Source: Paenibacillus sp. UNC451MF
GTDB taxonomy: Bacteria; Bacillota; Bacilli; Paenibacillales; NBRC-103111
Assembly (NCBI RefSeq): GCF_000686845.1
Contig: NZ_JMLS01000002.1
Coordinates: forward strand, 248,001 to 312,000
DNA length: 64,000 nt
Reading direction: 5' to 3'
Shown in pieces: positions 42,309-49,648 of the stretch. The notes beneath the pieces are model-generated. The model saw only the letters and a list, made by a program, of their open reading frames with translations, had not been told where the DNA came from and made no database searches. A program made the position numbers and the translations under genes. The first letter of the stretch is position 1; each line of letters begins with the position of its first letter.

Positions 42309-42658
42309 CGTAATTCAAGGCTGTTAAGGTCAATATTGAATTTAGCACTCATTAATATATCAAGTCCAAGTAATCCGTTAATATCGTCATAAGGGAATGA
42401 AGTAAAATCAATCGCAACATCTTTCATAATAAAATCCCCTACTCGAATCAATGCGTGTTCTTTACCTCCTATACCAAAACTTGTTACAATCTCGTCATCT
42501 GCTGTCACCCTAATTCCTATATCATCTACTTCATCTTGCGATAGTAAGGTATGACTTGCTCCAGTATCAATTACAATATTATCAATGGTTTTCGTTATTC
42601 CCTTATAGCTAATTCGAATTGATGTAAATAATAAACCGTCACGGTACTCAAACTTCAT
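42299..42658 (-). CDS. Retropepsin-like aspartic protease (clan AA)
   Basis: A 119-aa single-domain protein. IVIDTGASHTLLSQ near 28 is the catalytic D-T-G-A, and NGLLGLDILMSAKFNIDL near 94 is the matching hydrophobic-Gly strand. One catalytic Asp per chain implies an active homodimer as in retroviral proteases (known). AAGGAG precedes the ATG, which overlaps the previous stop by one base (TAATG), so the two products are made together. Substrate unknown. Confidence 0.87.
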   Translation of the reverse strand: MKFEYRDGLLFTSIRISYKGITKTIDNIVIDTGASHTLLSQDEVDDIGIRVTADDEIVTSFGIGGKEHALIRVGDFIMKDVAIDFTSFPYDDINGLLGLDILMSAKFNIDLNSLELRLQ

Positions 42659-42900
42659 TAATGAGTTCTCCTTAGTCCATTACGGTTACGAATTTTAATG
42701 ATAACCTGATCTTTAGATGTATGATAAATAATTGTGTTATTCTTACTTTTCAACAATTCGTTTGTAGCTTCTTCATCCCTTATAGGGCCTATTACTGCAA
42801 CCTCTTCGACTATTTCTTGATCTTCCTGAAGCTCTGATTCCATAATTTCGAACTTCACAAATTGATTAGGATAGATATTTCTCACTTCTTGCCATTTCAT
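42658..42900 (-). CDS. Uncharacterised 80-aa partner of the aspartic protease
   Basis: A small acidic protein (MESELQEDQEIVEEVAVIGP near 19) with a basic C-terminus (IRNRNGLRRTH). GGAGGG precedes the ATG, and the stop overlaps the protease start. I do not recognise the family. Strict coupling suggests a substrate, inhibitor or folding partner of the protease, or a toxin/antitoxin-like pair; this is inference. The cruciform repeat at 43002 is just upstream. Confidence 0.65.
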   Translation of the reverse strand: MKWQEVRNIYPNQFVKFEIMESELQEDQEIVEEVAVIGPIRDEEATNELLKSKNNTIIYHTSKDQVIIKIRNRNGLRRTH

Positions 42901-43001
42901 GCGTTTGATCCCTCCAAACGTCTTTAAACTAATACTAAAATTATACCATAATATTAAATTTCGGTCTTACAAGCCTTTGATTGGAATTTCACTTCGGGAG
43001 C

Positions 43002-43142
43002 TGTATTCACGAAGCCGAGAACCTTAAGGCAGCTTAGCTACAGGCCGCAACGCGGCTAGGATTATCTGCCTGAATCCGCTTCTCTGAATTGCCTCGGGTA
43101 GACCAATGACAAAACACCTTCGTAGTGTGAATACGGTGTTAT
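43002..43142. repeat. Cruciform intergenic repeat A (attC-like)
   Basis: TGTATTCAC (43002) and GTGAATAC (43127-43134) form the outer arms, GGCAG/CTGCC an inner pair and GCCGC-AAC-GCGGC the tip at 43044-43056, so the whole element can fold into one hairpin. The right end carries GTGTTAT. It matches element B along much of its length, for example TTGGTCT..CCG on the minus strand. Confidence 0.85.
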
Positions 43143-43169
43143 CGGAAGGATCATACTTCATTGAAATAA

Positions 43170-43928
43170 CTAAAAATCAACTTTTTCAATAATCCAATTA
43201 CTTTTTGATGTTTTCTGTTGAACAACATGTACTGAAATCGTATCTTTACTTCCCATTACCTTTATCGTTAATTCAGAAGTACCCTGCCCATTCTTATACT
43301 GGATACTTCCCATAGGAAAATACCCAAATGTTATCTCATTACCTACTAAGTTTCTTATCTCAGTACTATTTTTAATATATTCCGTTGCAATCTTATACGA
43401 TTCATCTTGTTTAATAATTTGTAAAACTCCAAAAAACAATATACAAATAAAGTAAATAAATATGGAAACTAAAGACAAAGTGATTCCCAATATAGTTTTT
43501 CTATTGTTTAACATAAAAACGTCTGTATTTACTAATCTATCTCCAATTTTCTTCTTTCGTTTACTAGCCAGAATTAGAATTAAATCTATAGGCCATAGAA
43601 AAGTAAATAGATTTCTAATTATTAATTTACTAGCTTTAGGTACATTATTATTATCATTTTCTTCTCTAACAGCAAGCCCAAAAATTCTTTTGCCAATACT
43701 TCTTCCGTTTACGATATCTTTATAGCAGTATAAAATAAATGCCCCAAATATCAATACATTTATCGATATAAATAATGAAGAGAAATCATTGTTCGTTGGA
43801 TCCAAAATTAAAAAGATAGTTAAGCAAACAAGAAACGAAAAAATAAAGTGATCTATTAAAAATGCACCTATTCTCTTACTAATAATAAATGATTTTAATT
43901 GTTCCAAGGTTATTCCAGCCTTTATCAT
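43170..43928 (-). CDS. RDD-family membrane protein with Coa1-like C-terminal domain
   Basis: The 252-aa product has an RDD domain at about 10-150 with four hydrophobic segments (RIGAFLIDHFIFSFLVCLTI, SIGKRIFGLAV, IGDRLVNTDVF). A further helix and an exported tail of about 75 residues follow (GNEITFGYFPMGSIQYKNGQ), resembling the cytochrome-oxidase assembly Coa1 domain. ATG 43928 lacks a ribosome site; TTG 43904 after AGGCTGG would fit better. Codon use is AT-rich, unlike the neighbours outside the island. Function unknown. Confidence 0.72.
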   Translation of the reverse strand: MIKAGITLEQLKSFIISKRIGAFLIDHFIFSFLVCLTIFLILDPTNNDFSSLFISINVLIFGAFILYCYKDIVNGRSIGKRIFGLAVREENDNNNVPKASKLIIRNLFTFLWPIDLILILASKRKKKIGDRLVNTDVFMLNNRKTILGITLSLVSIFIYFICILFFGVLQIIKQDESYKIATEYIKNSTEIRNLVGNEITFGYFPMGSIQYKNGQGTSELTIKVMGSKDTISVHVVQQKTSKSNWIIEKVDF

Positions 43929-43955
43929 ATTTAGCGATCATTCGTATAGCCTTCT

Positions 43956-44107
43956 TGTATTCACGAAACCTCATTGGCTTATGGGATATTTAGCGACCGG
44001 TCCGACAGACCTAGTCAATACAGGGATGTCAACTTAAATCCCCTTCTTCAAAATGACTCCGGTCAGACCAAAGACCTTCAAGTCCGTAGCGTGAATACAG
44101 TGTTAGA
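43956..44107. repeat. Cruciform intergenic repeat B (attC-like)
   Basis: TGTATTCACG (43956) pairs with CGTGAATACA (44090-44099). Inner pairs are GGGATATTTA/TTAAATCCC and a GGTC/GACC tip. The right end is GTGTTAGATG, whose GTTAGAT fits the integron core GTTRRRY. The left end lacks the matching AAC core. Confidence 0.85.
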
Positions 44108-44405
44108 TGATGTCGGGGCCTTCTTCAATATACAATCCGCATCTCGTTCTTTAATGCAAAATTCTCTGTAATCTGGGTTCGTACTTTACGGTTTGTCGAT
44201 CTTTATGGTTTTTTCGTCCCTTTACCGGTTTAGCAATCTTTATAGCCATTTTTGTTATTTATTGATTTTATTTGATCATTGATCATTTTTAATGAGACGG
44301 AGCATTCGCAACAGTTATTAATACAAATATACCACTACCTGTAAATAATGGTAATGGTAATGATTAATCTTTATTAAGTTTTATCCTGATTGCATATAAA
44401 ATTTT
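44108..44405. other. AT-rich intergenic stretch without a gene
   Basis: About 300 bases with no usable frame. Short echoes occur (TAATGGTAATGGTAATGATTAATC, GATCATTGATCATTTTTAATG, each part under 20 bases repeated). Looks like decayed sequence between repeats B and B2. Confidence 0.5.
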
Positions 44406-44540
44406 GGTATTCACTAAGTCAAGAACCTTCAGGGAAGTAGTCTCCGCCGCGTCGAGTTTAGGTCACAGAGCTTATTTAATGAGTTACTATAACTTAATGT
44501 TTCCATGGTTCATCATATTCTGTTACCTGAATATTGTTAT
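44406..44540. repeat. Cruciform repeat B2 (degenerate)
   Basis: GGTATTCACTAAGTCAAGAA and CCTTCAGGGAAGTAG match the left half of element A (GTATTCACGAAGCC.AGAACCTTAAGGCAGCTTAG). The right end is only weakly kept (CTGAATATTGTTAT at 44527). Probably an old copy. Confidence 0.65.
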
Positions 44541-44715
44541 TTATTAACTCTTCAACACGGTAATGCACTATTTATTATCAGGGTCTATTGTTTTCAGTTG
44601 TGTATTTTATTAGAGCAGGAACTCCTTCGATGTACTTATAGGTGCTCCAATAATGCTCACCAACAGTTGCTCTACCGAACGACGTAATGTTTTGTTTTTC
44701 TGAATCAAATCATTT

Positions 44716-44988
44716 CTAGATCATTATTTCGTACATATTGAAAGGATTTAACATCCCATAACCAATAATAATAAGGAATATTAGGGGCAAGGGATTTATA
44801 ACTTTACTTACCTTATACACCAAATTTGTTTCATCTATAGTACTTGAATTTACCTTTTCTATACTACTCTCATTTGTTTCATGTGTTTGTAATTGGCTTA
44901 AAGGGGCCTTTTCTGAATTTACTTTATTTTTGAATATACAGCCGGAAAATAACATACTCATCGTAATTAATACTAATATCAAATTCAA
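44716..44988 (-). CDS. Small putative lipoprotein, start codon doubtful
   Basis: A hydrophobic N-terminus ending ITMSMLFSGCIFKNK gives a lipobox-like FSGC, then a Ser/Thr/Glu-rich middle and a C-terminal membrane helix (INPLPLIFLIIIGYGML). The first available codon is TTG 44988 with no ribosome site. A GGAAGTG stands five bases before an in-frame ATA at 45000, whose frame (Val-Asn-Ser-Phe-Leu-Asn-Leu) would complete a better signal peptide. ATA may be a lost ATG. Possibly decaying; function unknown. Confidence 0.5.
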   Translation of the reverse strand: MNLILVLITMSMLFSGCIFKNKVNSEKAPLSQLQTHETNESSIEKVNSSTIDETNLVYKVSKVINPLPLIFLIIIGYGMLNPFNMYEIMI

Positions 44989-45082
44989 AAAACTATTAAC
45001 TATGATTTCACTTCCTTGCTTATTGCCTTTATTTCACCTAACGTTCTTGCGATCGAAAGTTCCCATTTCCTCGTATTCGCTT

Positions 45083-45673
45083 TCAAATTTCTATATCTTT
45101 ATCCGTCTTTGAATACACTTCTTGGAATAAGTATTCCCACTCACTCATAAAGCCCTCTCCAAATTCCCTATTATAGTAATTTATATTTTCGTTCCAAAAT
45201 TCTTTTGAATTCCCGTAATATGTTCCCAGAATAAATGAAGGATAATTATGTACCGAACTCGCCATTATTCGCACTTTATTAAATTCTCTCAATTCAATTT
45301 TTTTATTAATTTCTTCTAGTATATTAATTATTGGTTCTACACTCATATTGATTCGATCCATATTAAATTTACCCGTTTTAACAAAAAATGAGGTTAATTC
45401 TGCAATTACTCTATTCCTATATGGATCATTCCTAATTTTATATAATCTATAAACAAGCACACGTATTGTACAAAATCCAAATTTTATATCTTTATGAAGC
45501 CAGTTTAAAAATACGCCAATTATTTCTTTATGTATTGGATTCTCCGGTTCCGATCTAATAAAGATAAATATATAACTCAAAGCCATCATAAACTTTCTTA
45601 CATATCTTCTCTGAAGTATCAGTTCCCCTTCTTTCTCTAACTGTTTAATAATTAATTTATTTTTGGGAATTTC
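45083..45673 (-). pseudogene. Uncharacterised protein, 5'-truncated at a cruciform repeat
   Basis: From ATG 45589 there are 168 codons, but the ATG has no ribosome site. The frame is open and coding-like for 28 codons above it (KLIIKQLEKEGELILQRRYV), back to TAG at 45676, with no ATG, GTG or TTG. That TAG falls eleven bases from repeat D. The natural N-terminus thus seems replaced by the repeat. The protein is basic, Asn/Ile-rich, soluble, with no motif I recognise (RLYKIRNDPYRNRVIAELTS near 48). It may be translated from ATG 45589 or be dead. Confidence 0.6.
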
Positions 45674-45686
45674 CTACAGTGTTCTT

Positions 45687-45791
45687 GTATTTACGAAGCC
45701 AAGAGACTTAAACAACTGTAGGGAGTAGGTGTGTCAGTACTTAGTCCATTTAAATCCACCTTTTCATCATACCATTCGTTGTAAATATTGG
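45687..45791. repeat. Cruciform repeat D (shortened)
   Basis: TGTATTTACGAAGCCAAGAG at 45687 matches the left end of element A with few changes. Its right end near 45779-45791 is GTAAATATTGG. It borders the truncated gene and the efflux gene's terminator, and is the right edge of the AT-rich island. Confidence 0.7.
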
Positions 45792-45796
45792 AAATT

Positions 45797-45840
45797 AAAA
45801 AAAGAGGCTCACAAAGTCTCTAAATGACTTTGCAAGCCCC
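45797..45840 (-). terminator. Terminator of the 14-TM efflux gene
   Basis: GGCTTGCAAAGTC/GACTTTGTGAGCC stem, six-base loop, seven T on the minus strand, 24 bases past the stop. Confidence 0.92.
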
Positions 45841-45864
45841 TATGCTTTCACTGCCAGAATCCCG

Positions 45865-47244
45865 TTACGCTTGTCTCTTCATCTCAACACCATGTTTTCT
45901 CAAACTCGATTGAAAATAGTGAGCCACCAAAATAAGCACATGCAAACCAGCGAGTATGAGATAAATATTGCTGAACATGGAGCCAGCCGGATTGAGGCTA
46001 AAGGGGTTCCATGAGTCTGAAGCTCTTATCTCTAATATCCTGCTGTATGAGCCTGTCGCTATCGCTTGAGAAATGAAGTTCAGCATGGAGAACATTCCCA
46101 TTCCGACTCCCATCTGCTTCGGTGTCAAGGTTCTCGAAATGGAATTCGACATCGTAATAAGCATGTAGGATTGCCCCACATTGCCAAGGATCAATATGAC
46201 CGAAACCGATAATGGCGAAATTCCAGAGAAGGTTGACAGCAAGATAAAGCAAGCAATAAGCAAGCTGGATGCCATATGAAAAAGAAACGCGTTTCCTTTC
46301 AAATCGGCTAGTTTGCCTCCTTTACGCCCCAGAATCGCTGATGCAATAGCAGCAGGAACTAACGCCATCCCAATCCACTGAGGTGACAGCTGATGAACTT
46401 GCGACAACAGCAGCGGACTTAAGAAATACAAGGACAACCCGATCCCATTAATAATAAAAGCAACTACAACCCCCACCACATAGGGCTTATGGCCAAACAG
46501 AGCAGGCTGAACAAACGGTTCTGGAGCAGTGCGAATTCGTGCAATAAACAATAAGGCCGCGATCAAGCTGCCCAATGTAAACCACCATCCCCCATTCGTC
46601 ACGCTGATCAGCAGCAACGATACGGTTAACGCTAAGGCAAGCCCACCTATCCAATCGAATTTCCCTTCCGTCCCCCGTTCGTCGCTCAAATGCTTACGAT
46701 ATAAAGGAAGAGTAAGCAGAATGAGCAGTGGTACAGCAAACAGCCATCTCCAATGAGCAACGCTGACAATGAGTGAGGATACGATCGGTCCAATAGCACT
46801 GCCGAGTGCCAATCCTGTGGCCGTCATGCCTAAGGCCTGCCCTCTGCGCTCGGGTGCGAAATATCTTACAGGGATTAGCATAGCCGTTGCGGGAATAGCG
46901 GCAGCTCCTGCGGATTGAATGCATCTTCCAGCCAGCGCCATCCCAAAGCTGTCAGAGGTCAGACCGATCAACGATCCGATCCCAAATAGCGCGAGCCCGA
47001 ATGTTATGACATTCTTCAGCTTATATTTATCGGCAAGCTTCCCATAAGTTACGGTCCCAACAGCATAAATCAATGTATATGCAGACGAAATCCAACTTAC
47101 CTGAGCAATCGATAGATGAAATTCCTGGCTCATTTCTGGCAAAACAATATTGAACATTAAGGCGCTCATCGATGACAGCATAACCGTAAACATCAGTACT
47201 CGAATTAATGAGTCTCCTTGTTGACGCTTCACATCCGTTTCCAT
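45865..47244 (-). CDS. MFS efflux transporter, 14-TM DHA2 type (TetL/QacA-like)
   Basis: The 459-aa protein has 14 hydrophobic segments. VSWISSAYTLIYAVGTVTYG near 49 and GKLADKYKLKNVITFGL near 68 (motif A) resemble TetL/TetK-type exporters; ALGSAIGPIVSSLI near 146 is motif C. Substrate unknown; members export tetracyclines, quaternary ammonium compounds or cations. It follows a TetR gene on the same strand, and the two promoters share an exact-halved operator. A TetX-like monooxygenase lies 13 kb away, with no sign of a link. Confidence 0.88.
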   Translation of the reverse strand: METDVKRQQGDSLIRVLMFTVMLSSMSALMFNIVLPEMSQEFHLSIAQVSWISSAYTLIYAVGTVTYGKLADKYKLKNVITFGLALFGIGSLIGLTSDSFGMALAGRCIQSAGAAAIPATAMLIPVRYFAPERRGQALGMTATGLALGSAIGPIVSSLIVSVAHWRWLFAVPLLILLTLPLYRKHLSDERGTEGKFDWIGGLALALTVSLLLISVTNGGWWFTLGSLIAALLFIARIRTAPEPFVQPALFGHKPYVVGVVVAFIINGIGLSLYFLSPLLLSQVHQLSPQWIGMALVPAAIASAILGRKGGKLADLKGNAFLFHMASSLLIACFILLSTFSGISPLSVSVILILGNVGQSYMLITMSNSISRTLTPKQMGVGMGMFSMLNFISQAIATGSYSRILEIRASDSWNPFSLNPAGSMFSNIYLILAGLHVLILVAHYFQSSLRKHGVEMKRQA

Positions 47245-47292
47245 TCTCCCAGTCTCCTCTCAAAATTAGATATCTCATTAATGACAGTATGA

Positions 47293-47312
47293 ATGTAAGT
47301 ACTTGCTTGCAT
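47293..47312. promoter_or_regulatory. TetR operator before the efflux gene
   Basis: ATGTAAGTACTTGCTTGCAT: arms ATGTAAG and CTTGCAT identical to those at 47942, six-base centre different. 49 bases before the efflux start. Confidence 0.85.
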
Positions 47313-47329
47313 ATACTTCAAAAATAATA

Positions 47330-47905
47330 CTAGGGAGTTAATGCCCTAGCAAAGGTCCTTACGCTTTCCTCTATGAACGCATTCATAGGAGCTGCTGGAA
47401 AGTTCGAGCCATCCGAATGAAGATTGCTGATAAATGCACCATAATTCATCCACATAAACGATAGAGCCTGAAGCTCCCAATTGGCCTCGATCAATTTCCC
47501 TTTTTCAAACATAGCCTGAAAATAATCCGCCAACAGCTGCTTTAATTTTTGAGGATGCTTGTTTGCTTTCTCTCGAAACTCCGCAAATACGCTCCCTTCC
47601 TTGAGGGCGATCTGGATGATTTTCCGATTGCGGTTCATTGCCTCATGATAGGTACGACTGATCAAGAGCAGATCAGCATGCAAATCCCATACGAGCTTAT
47701 CTTGAAACAGCTTTGTCATTTCTTCGCTGTAATGATAACGGTGAAAGGCTGTCTCCAGTAGATTTTGCTTGCTGCCAAAAAGTCGAAACAGCGTCACTTC
47801 GTTCACGCCGGCCGTGGTTGCAATTTCTTTGGTGGAGACGCCATTGTAGCCTTTTTCCGCAACAAGCTCGATCACTGCCGTAAGCAATTTGTCGCTGCTG
47901 CTCAT
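47330..47905 (-). CDS. TetR-family repressor of the 14-TM efflux pump
   Basis: The 191-aa product has TetR helix-turn-helix SSDKLLTAVIELVAEKGYNG and VSTKEIATTAGVNEVTLFRL in the first 50 residues, then a ligand domain. I start at ATG 47905; upstream in-frame codons would read through the promoter (TTGACT-17-TACCAT) and the operator at 47942. GGAGGAGAGG lies about 18 bases before that ATG, farther than usual, so the exact start is unsure. Confidence 0.83.
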   Translation of the reverse strand: MSSSDKLLTAVIELVAEKGYNGVSTKEIATTAGVNEVTLFRLFGSKQNLLETAFHRYHYSEEMTKLFQDKLVWDLHADLLLISRTYHEAMNRNRKIIQIALKEGSVFAEFREKANKHPQKLKQLLADYFQAMFEKGKLIEANWELQALSFMWMNYGAFISNLHSDGSNFPAAPMNAFIEESVRTFARALTP

Positions 47906-47941
47906 CTCTTTACTAATGAACCTCTCCTCCTTATCTTCTAT

Positions 47942-47961
47942 ATGCAAGTGATCACTTACAT
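47942..47961. promoter_or_regulatory. TetR auto-operator
   Basis: ATGCAAGTGATCACTTACAT is a near-perfect 20-base dyad with AAGTGATCACTT core. The same half-sites precede the efflux gene. Confidence 0.88.
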
Positions 47962-48123
47962 GTGAAATCATGGTAAATCTAATTAGATCAAAAGTCAAGC
48001 AAAAAAAAGGCTTTCCGTATTGAAGTCATTCTGAACAGTCGTCAGGAGGCAATTCCGAGCACCTGTCTATAAAAGAAACCCTTATTATAATTAAAAGCGG
48101 GGTTCTTGCTGAATAACCTAATG

Positions 48124-49593
48124 CTAACTGTTTGTTTTCTCAGAAGACATAACGCTTGTCTCAACTGGACTAGCTGAATTCATTTGCATACCATTGCCCA
48201 ATTGACCATAATCATTCATGCCCCAGGAAAAAATAGCCCCTTGGCGGGAAATTGCACTGCTGCTCATATACCCAGCAGATATGGAACTCATAACGATGTC
48301 GGTTGCTGCTTTAGCCGGAGACGCCTGTGCTGTTTTCGTTCCATCTCCCAATTGACCGTATCCGTTATATCCCCACGCCCATAGAGTACCATCACTCTTT
48401 AAGGCCATACTATGAAGCCCGCCGGACGATACCTGGATTATCGAGTTTAAGCCCTCAATCCGTACTGGAATTAACCGATTTGTCGTTGTTCCATCCCCAA
48501 GTTCGCCTTCTCCGTTATAACCCCATGTCCACACGGTTCCATCTTGTTTTAGAGCCATGCTGTGATAAAGCCCTCCCGACACAGAGGATATGCCGTCAAG
48601 ATCATGAAGCTGAATGGGTGTCGTGCGGTTCGTTGTCGTTCCATCTCCCAATTGACCATATGCATTAAAGCCCCATACGAATATAGTGCCATCGCTTTTT
48701 ACAGCCATACTATGAAAGGCTCCTGCGGAGATGGACGTAATGGAGTTTGCGCCCGCAACTTGAACCGGCGTCACCCGATTCCTTGTTGAACCATCACCTA
48801 TCTGACCATATGCGTTCAAGCCCCAGGCCCACACAGTTCCATCCTTTTTTAAAGCAAGCGAATGCTGCTGTCCCGCTTCTATCGCTACGATGTCACTTAG
48901 TCCGGGTATTTGCTCTGGAAGGAATCTAGACTCAGTAGTTCCATCTCCCAACTGACCGTCAGCATTGTTTCCCCATGACCATACCGTCCCATCCTGCTTA
49001 AGGGCCAGGGAATGATCATGACCGGAGGAAACAACTCTTATATCATCCAATTCTGGTATCTGAACTGGGGCGAGCGTCAATCCCGCAGGTTTGTCCAACA
49101 AAAACTTCCTGTCTCCCCATGCCCACACCGTATGATCACTTTTGACTGCCAACGTATAAAAAGCGTTGAATCTTCCCATTGAAATGGTTGATCGGCTACC
49201 CGAAGCCATAGCTTTATCGTTCACCGTAACTGCGTTGCTCGATTCCGACACATTACCCGCAGCGTCCTTCGCTTTTACAGTAAAGCTGTAGGTTGTTCCC
49301 GGGGTTAATCCCAGAACTGAGGCCGTATAGGTCGAATAGGTTACCGTCGTTACAACCGCAGCATCCTTGTACACCTGATACTCCACCACACCTATATTAT
49401 CGGATGCTGCCGTCCATGCCAGATTCACTTGATCCGATGTCTTTTCGGTTAATCTCAAGGTAGGCGCGCTCGGTGGTATTGTATCCGGTACACCGCCATC
49501 CACAGGACTACTTTTTGCCTGGTTAGTGAATAAGAGAGGAATGAATAGCTGCAGCATCATACAAAAAACCAGAACTCGAGTTGTTTTCTTCAT
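48124..49593 (-). CDS. Secreted protein with fibronectin-III domain and RCC1 beta-propeller
   Basis: 489 aa: signal peptide 1-28, an Fn3 domain at 40-130 (PSAPTLRLTEKTSDQVNLAW), then about seven RCC1 repeats of 50-52 residues from 140 to 485 (GHDHSLALKQDGTVWSWGNN, ADGQLGDGT). The repeats should close into a seven-bladed propeller. It has no anchor motif, so it is probably released or held by a partner. AGGAGG precedes the start, and the SLH-collagen gene ends 55 bases upstream on the same strand, so one transcript is likely. Role unknown; a surface binding scaffold is a guess. Confidence 0.85.
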   Translation of the reverse strand: MKKTTRVLVFCMMLQLFIPLLFTNQAKSSPVDGGVPDTIPPSAPTLRLTEKTSDQVNLAWTAASDNIGVVEYQVYKDAAVVTTVTYSTYTASVLGLTPGTTYSFTVKAKDAAGNVSESSNAVTVNDKAMASGSRSTISMGRFNAFYTLAVKSDHTVWAWGDRKFLLDKPAGLTLAPVQIPELDDIRVVSSGHDHSLALKQDGTVWSWGNNADGQLGDGTTESRFLPEQIPGLSDIVAIEAGQQHSLALKKDGTVWAWGLNAYGQIGDGSTRNRVTPVQVAGANSITSISAGAFHSMAVKSDGTIFVWGFNAYGQLGDGTTTNRTTPIQLHDLDGISSVSGGLYHSMALKQDGTVWTWGYNGEGELGDGTTTNRLIPVRIEGLNSIIQVSSGGLHSMALKSDGTLWAWGYNGYGQLGDGTKTAQASPAKAATDIVMSSISAGYMSSSAISRQGAIFSWGMNDYGQLGNGMQMNSASPVETSVMSSEKTNS

Positions 49594-49648
49594 AAAAATA
49601 ATACAACCCTCCTCGTTGCTTGATCGTTCACTTCTTCATATCTGTTCA

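Noticed and set aside
44505-44687. 60-aa plus-strand frame in the AT-rich island
   Set aside because: No ribosome site, partly overlaps degenerate repeat B2, and no recognisable sequence.
43002-45791. A canonical integron with intI and standard attC sites
   Set aside because: No integrase frame is present in the window and the left ends of A and B lack the RYYYAAC core, so I call the elements attC-like only.
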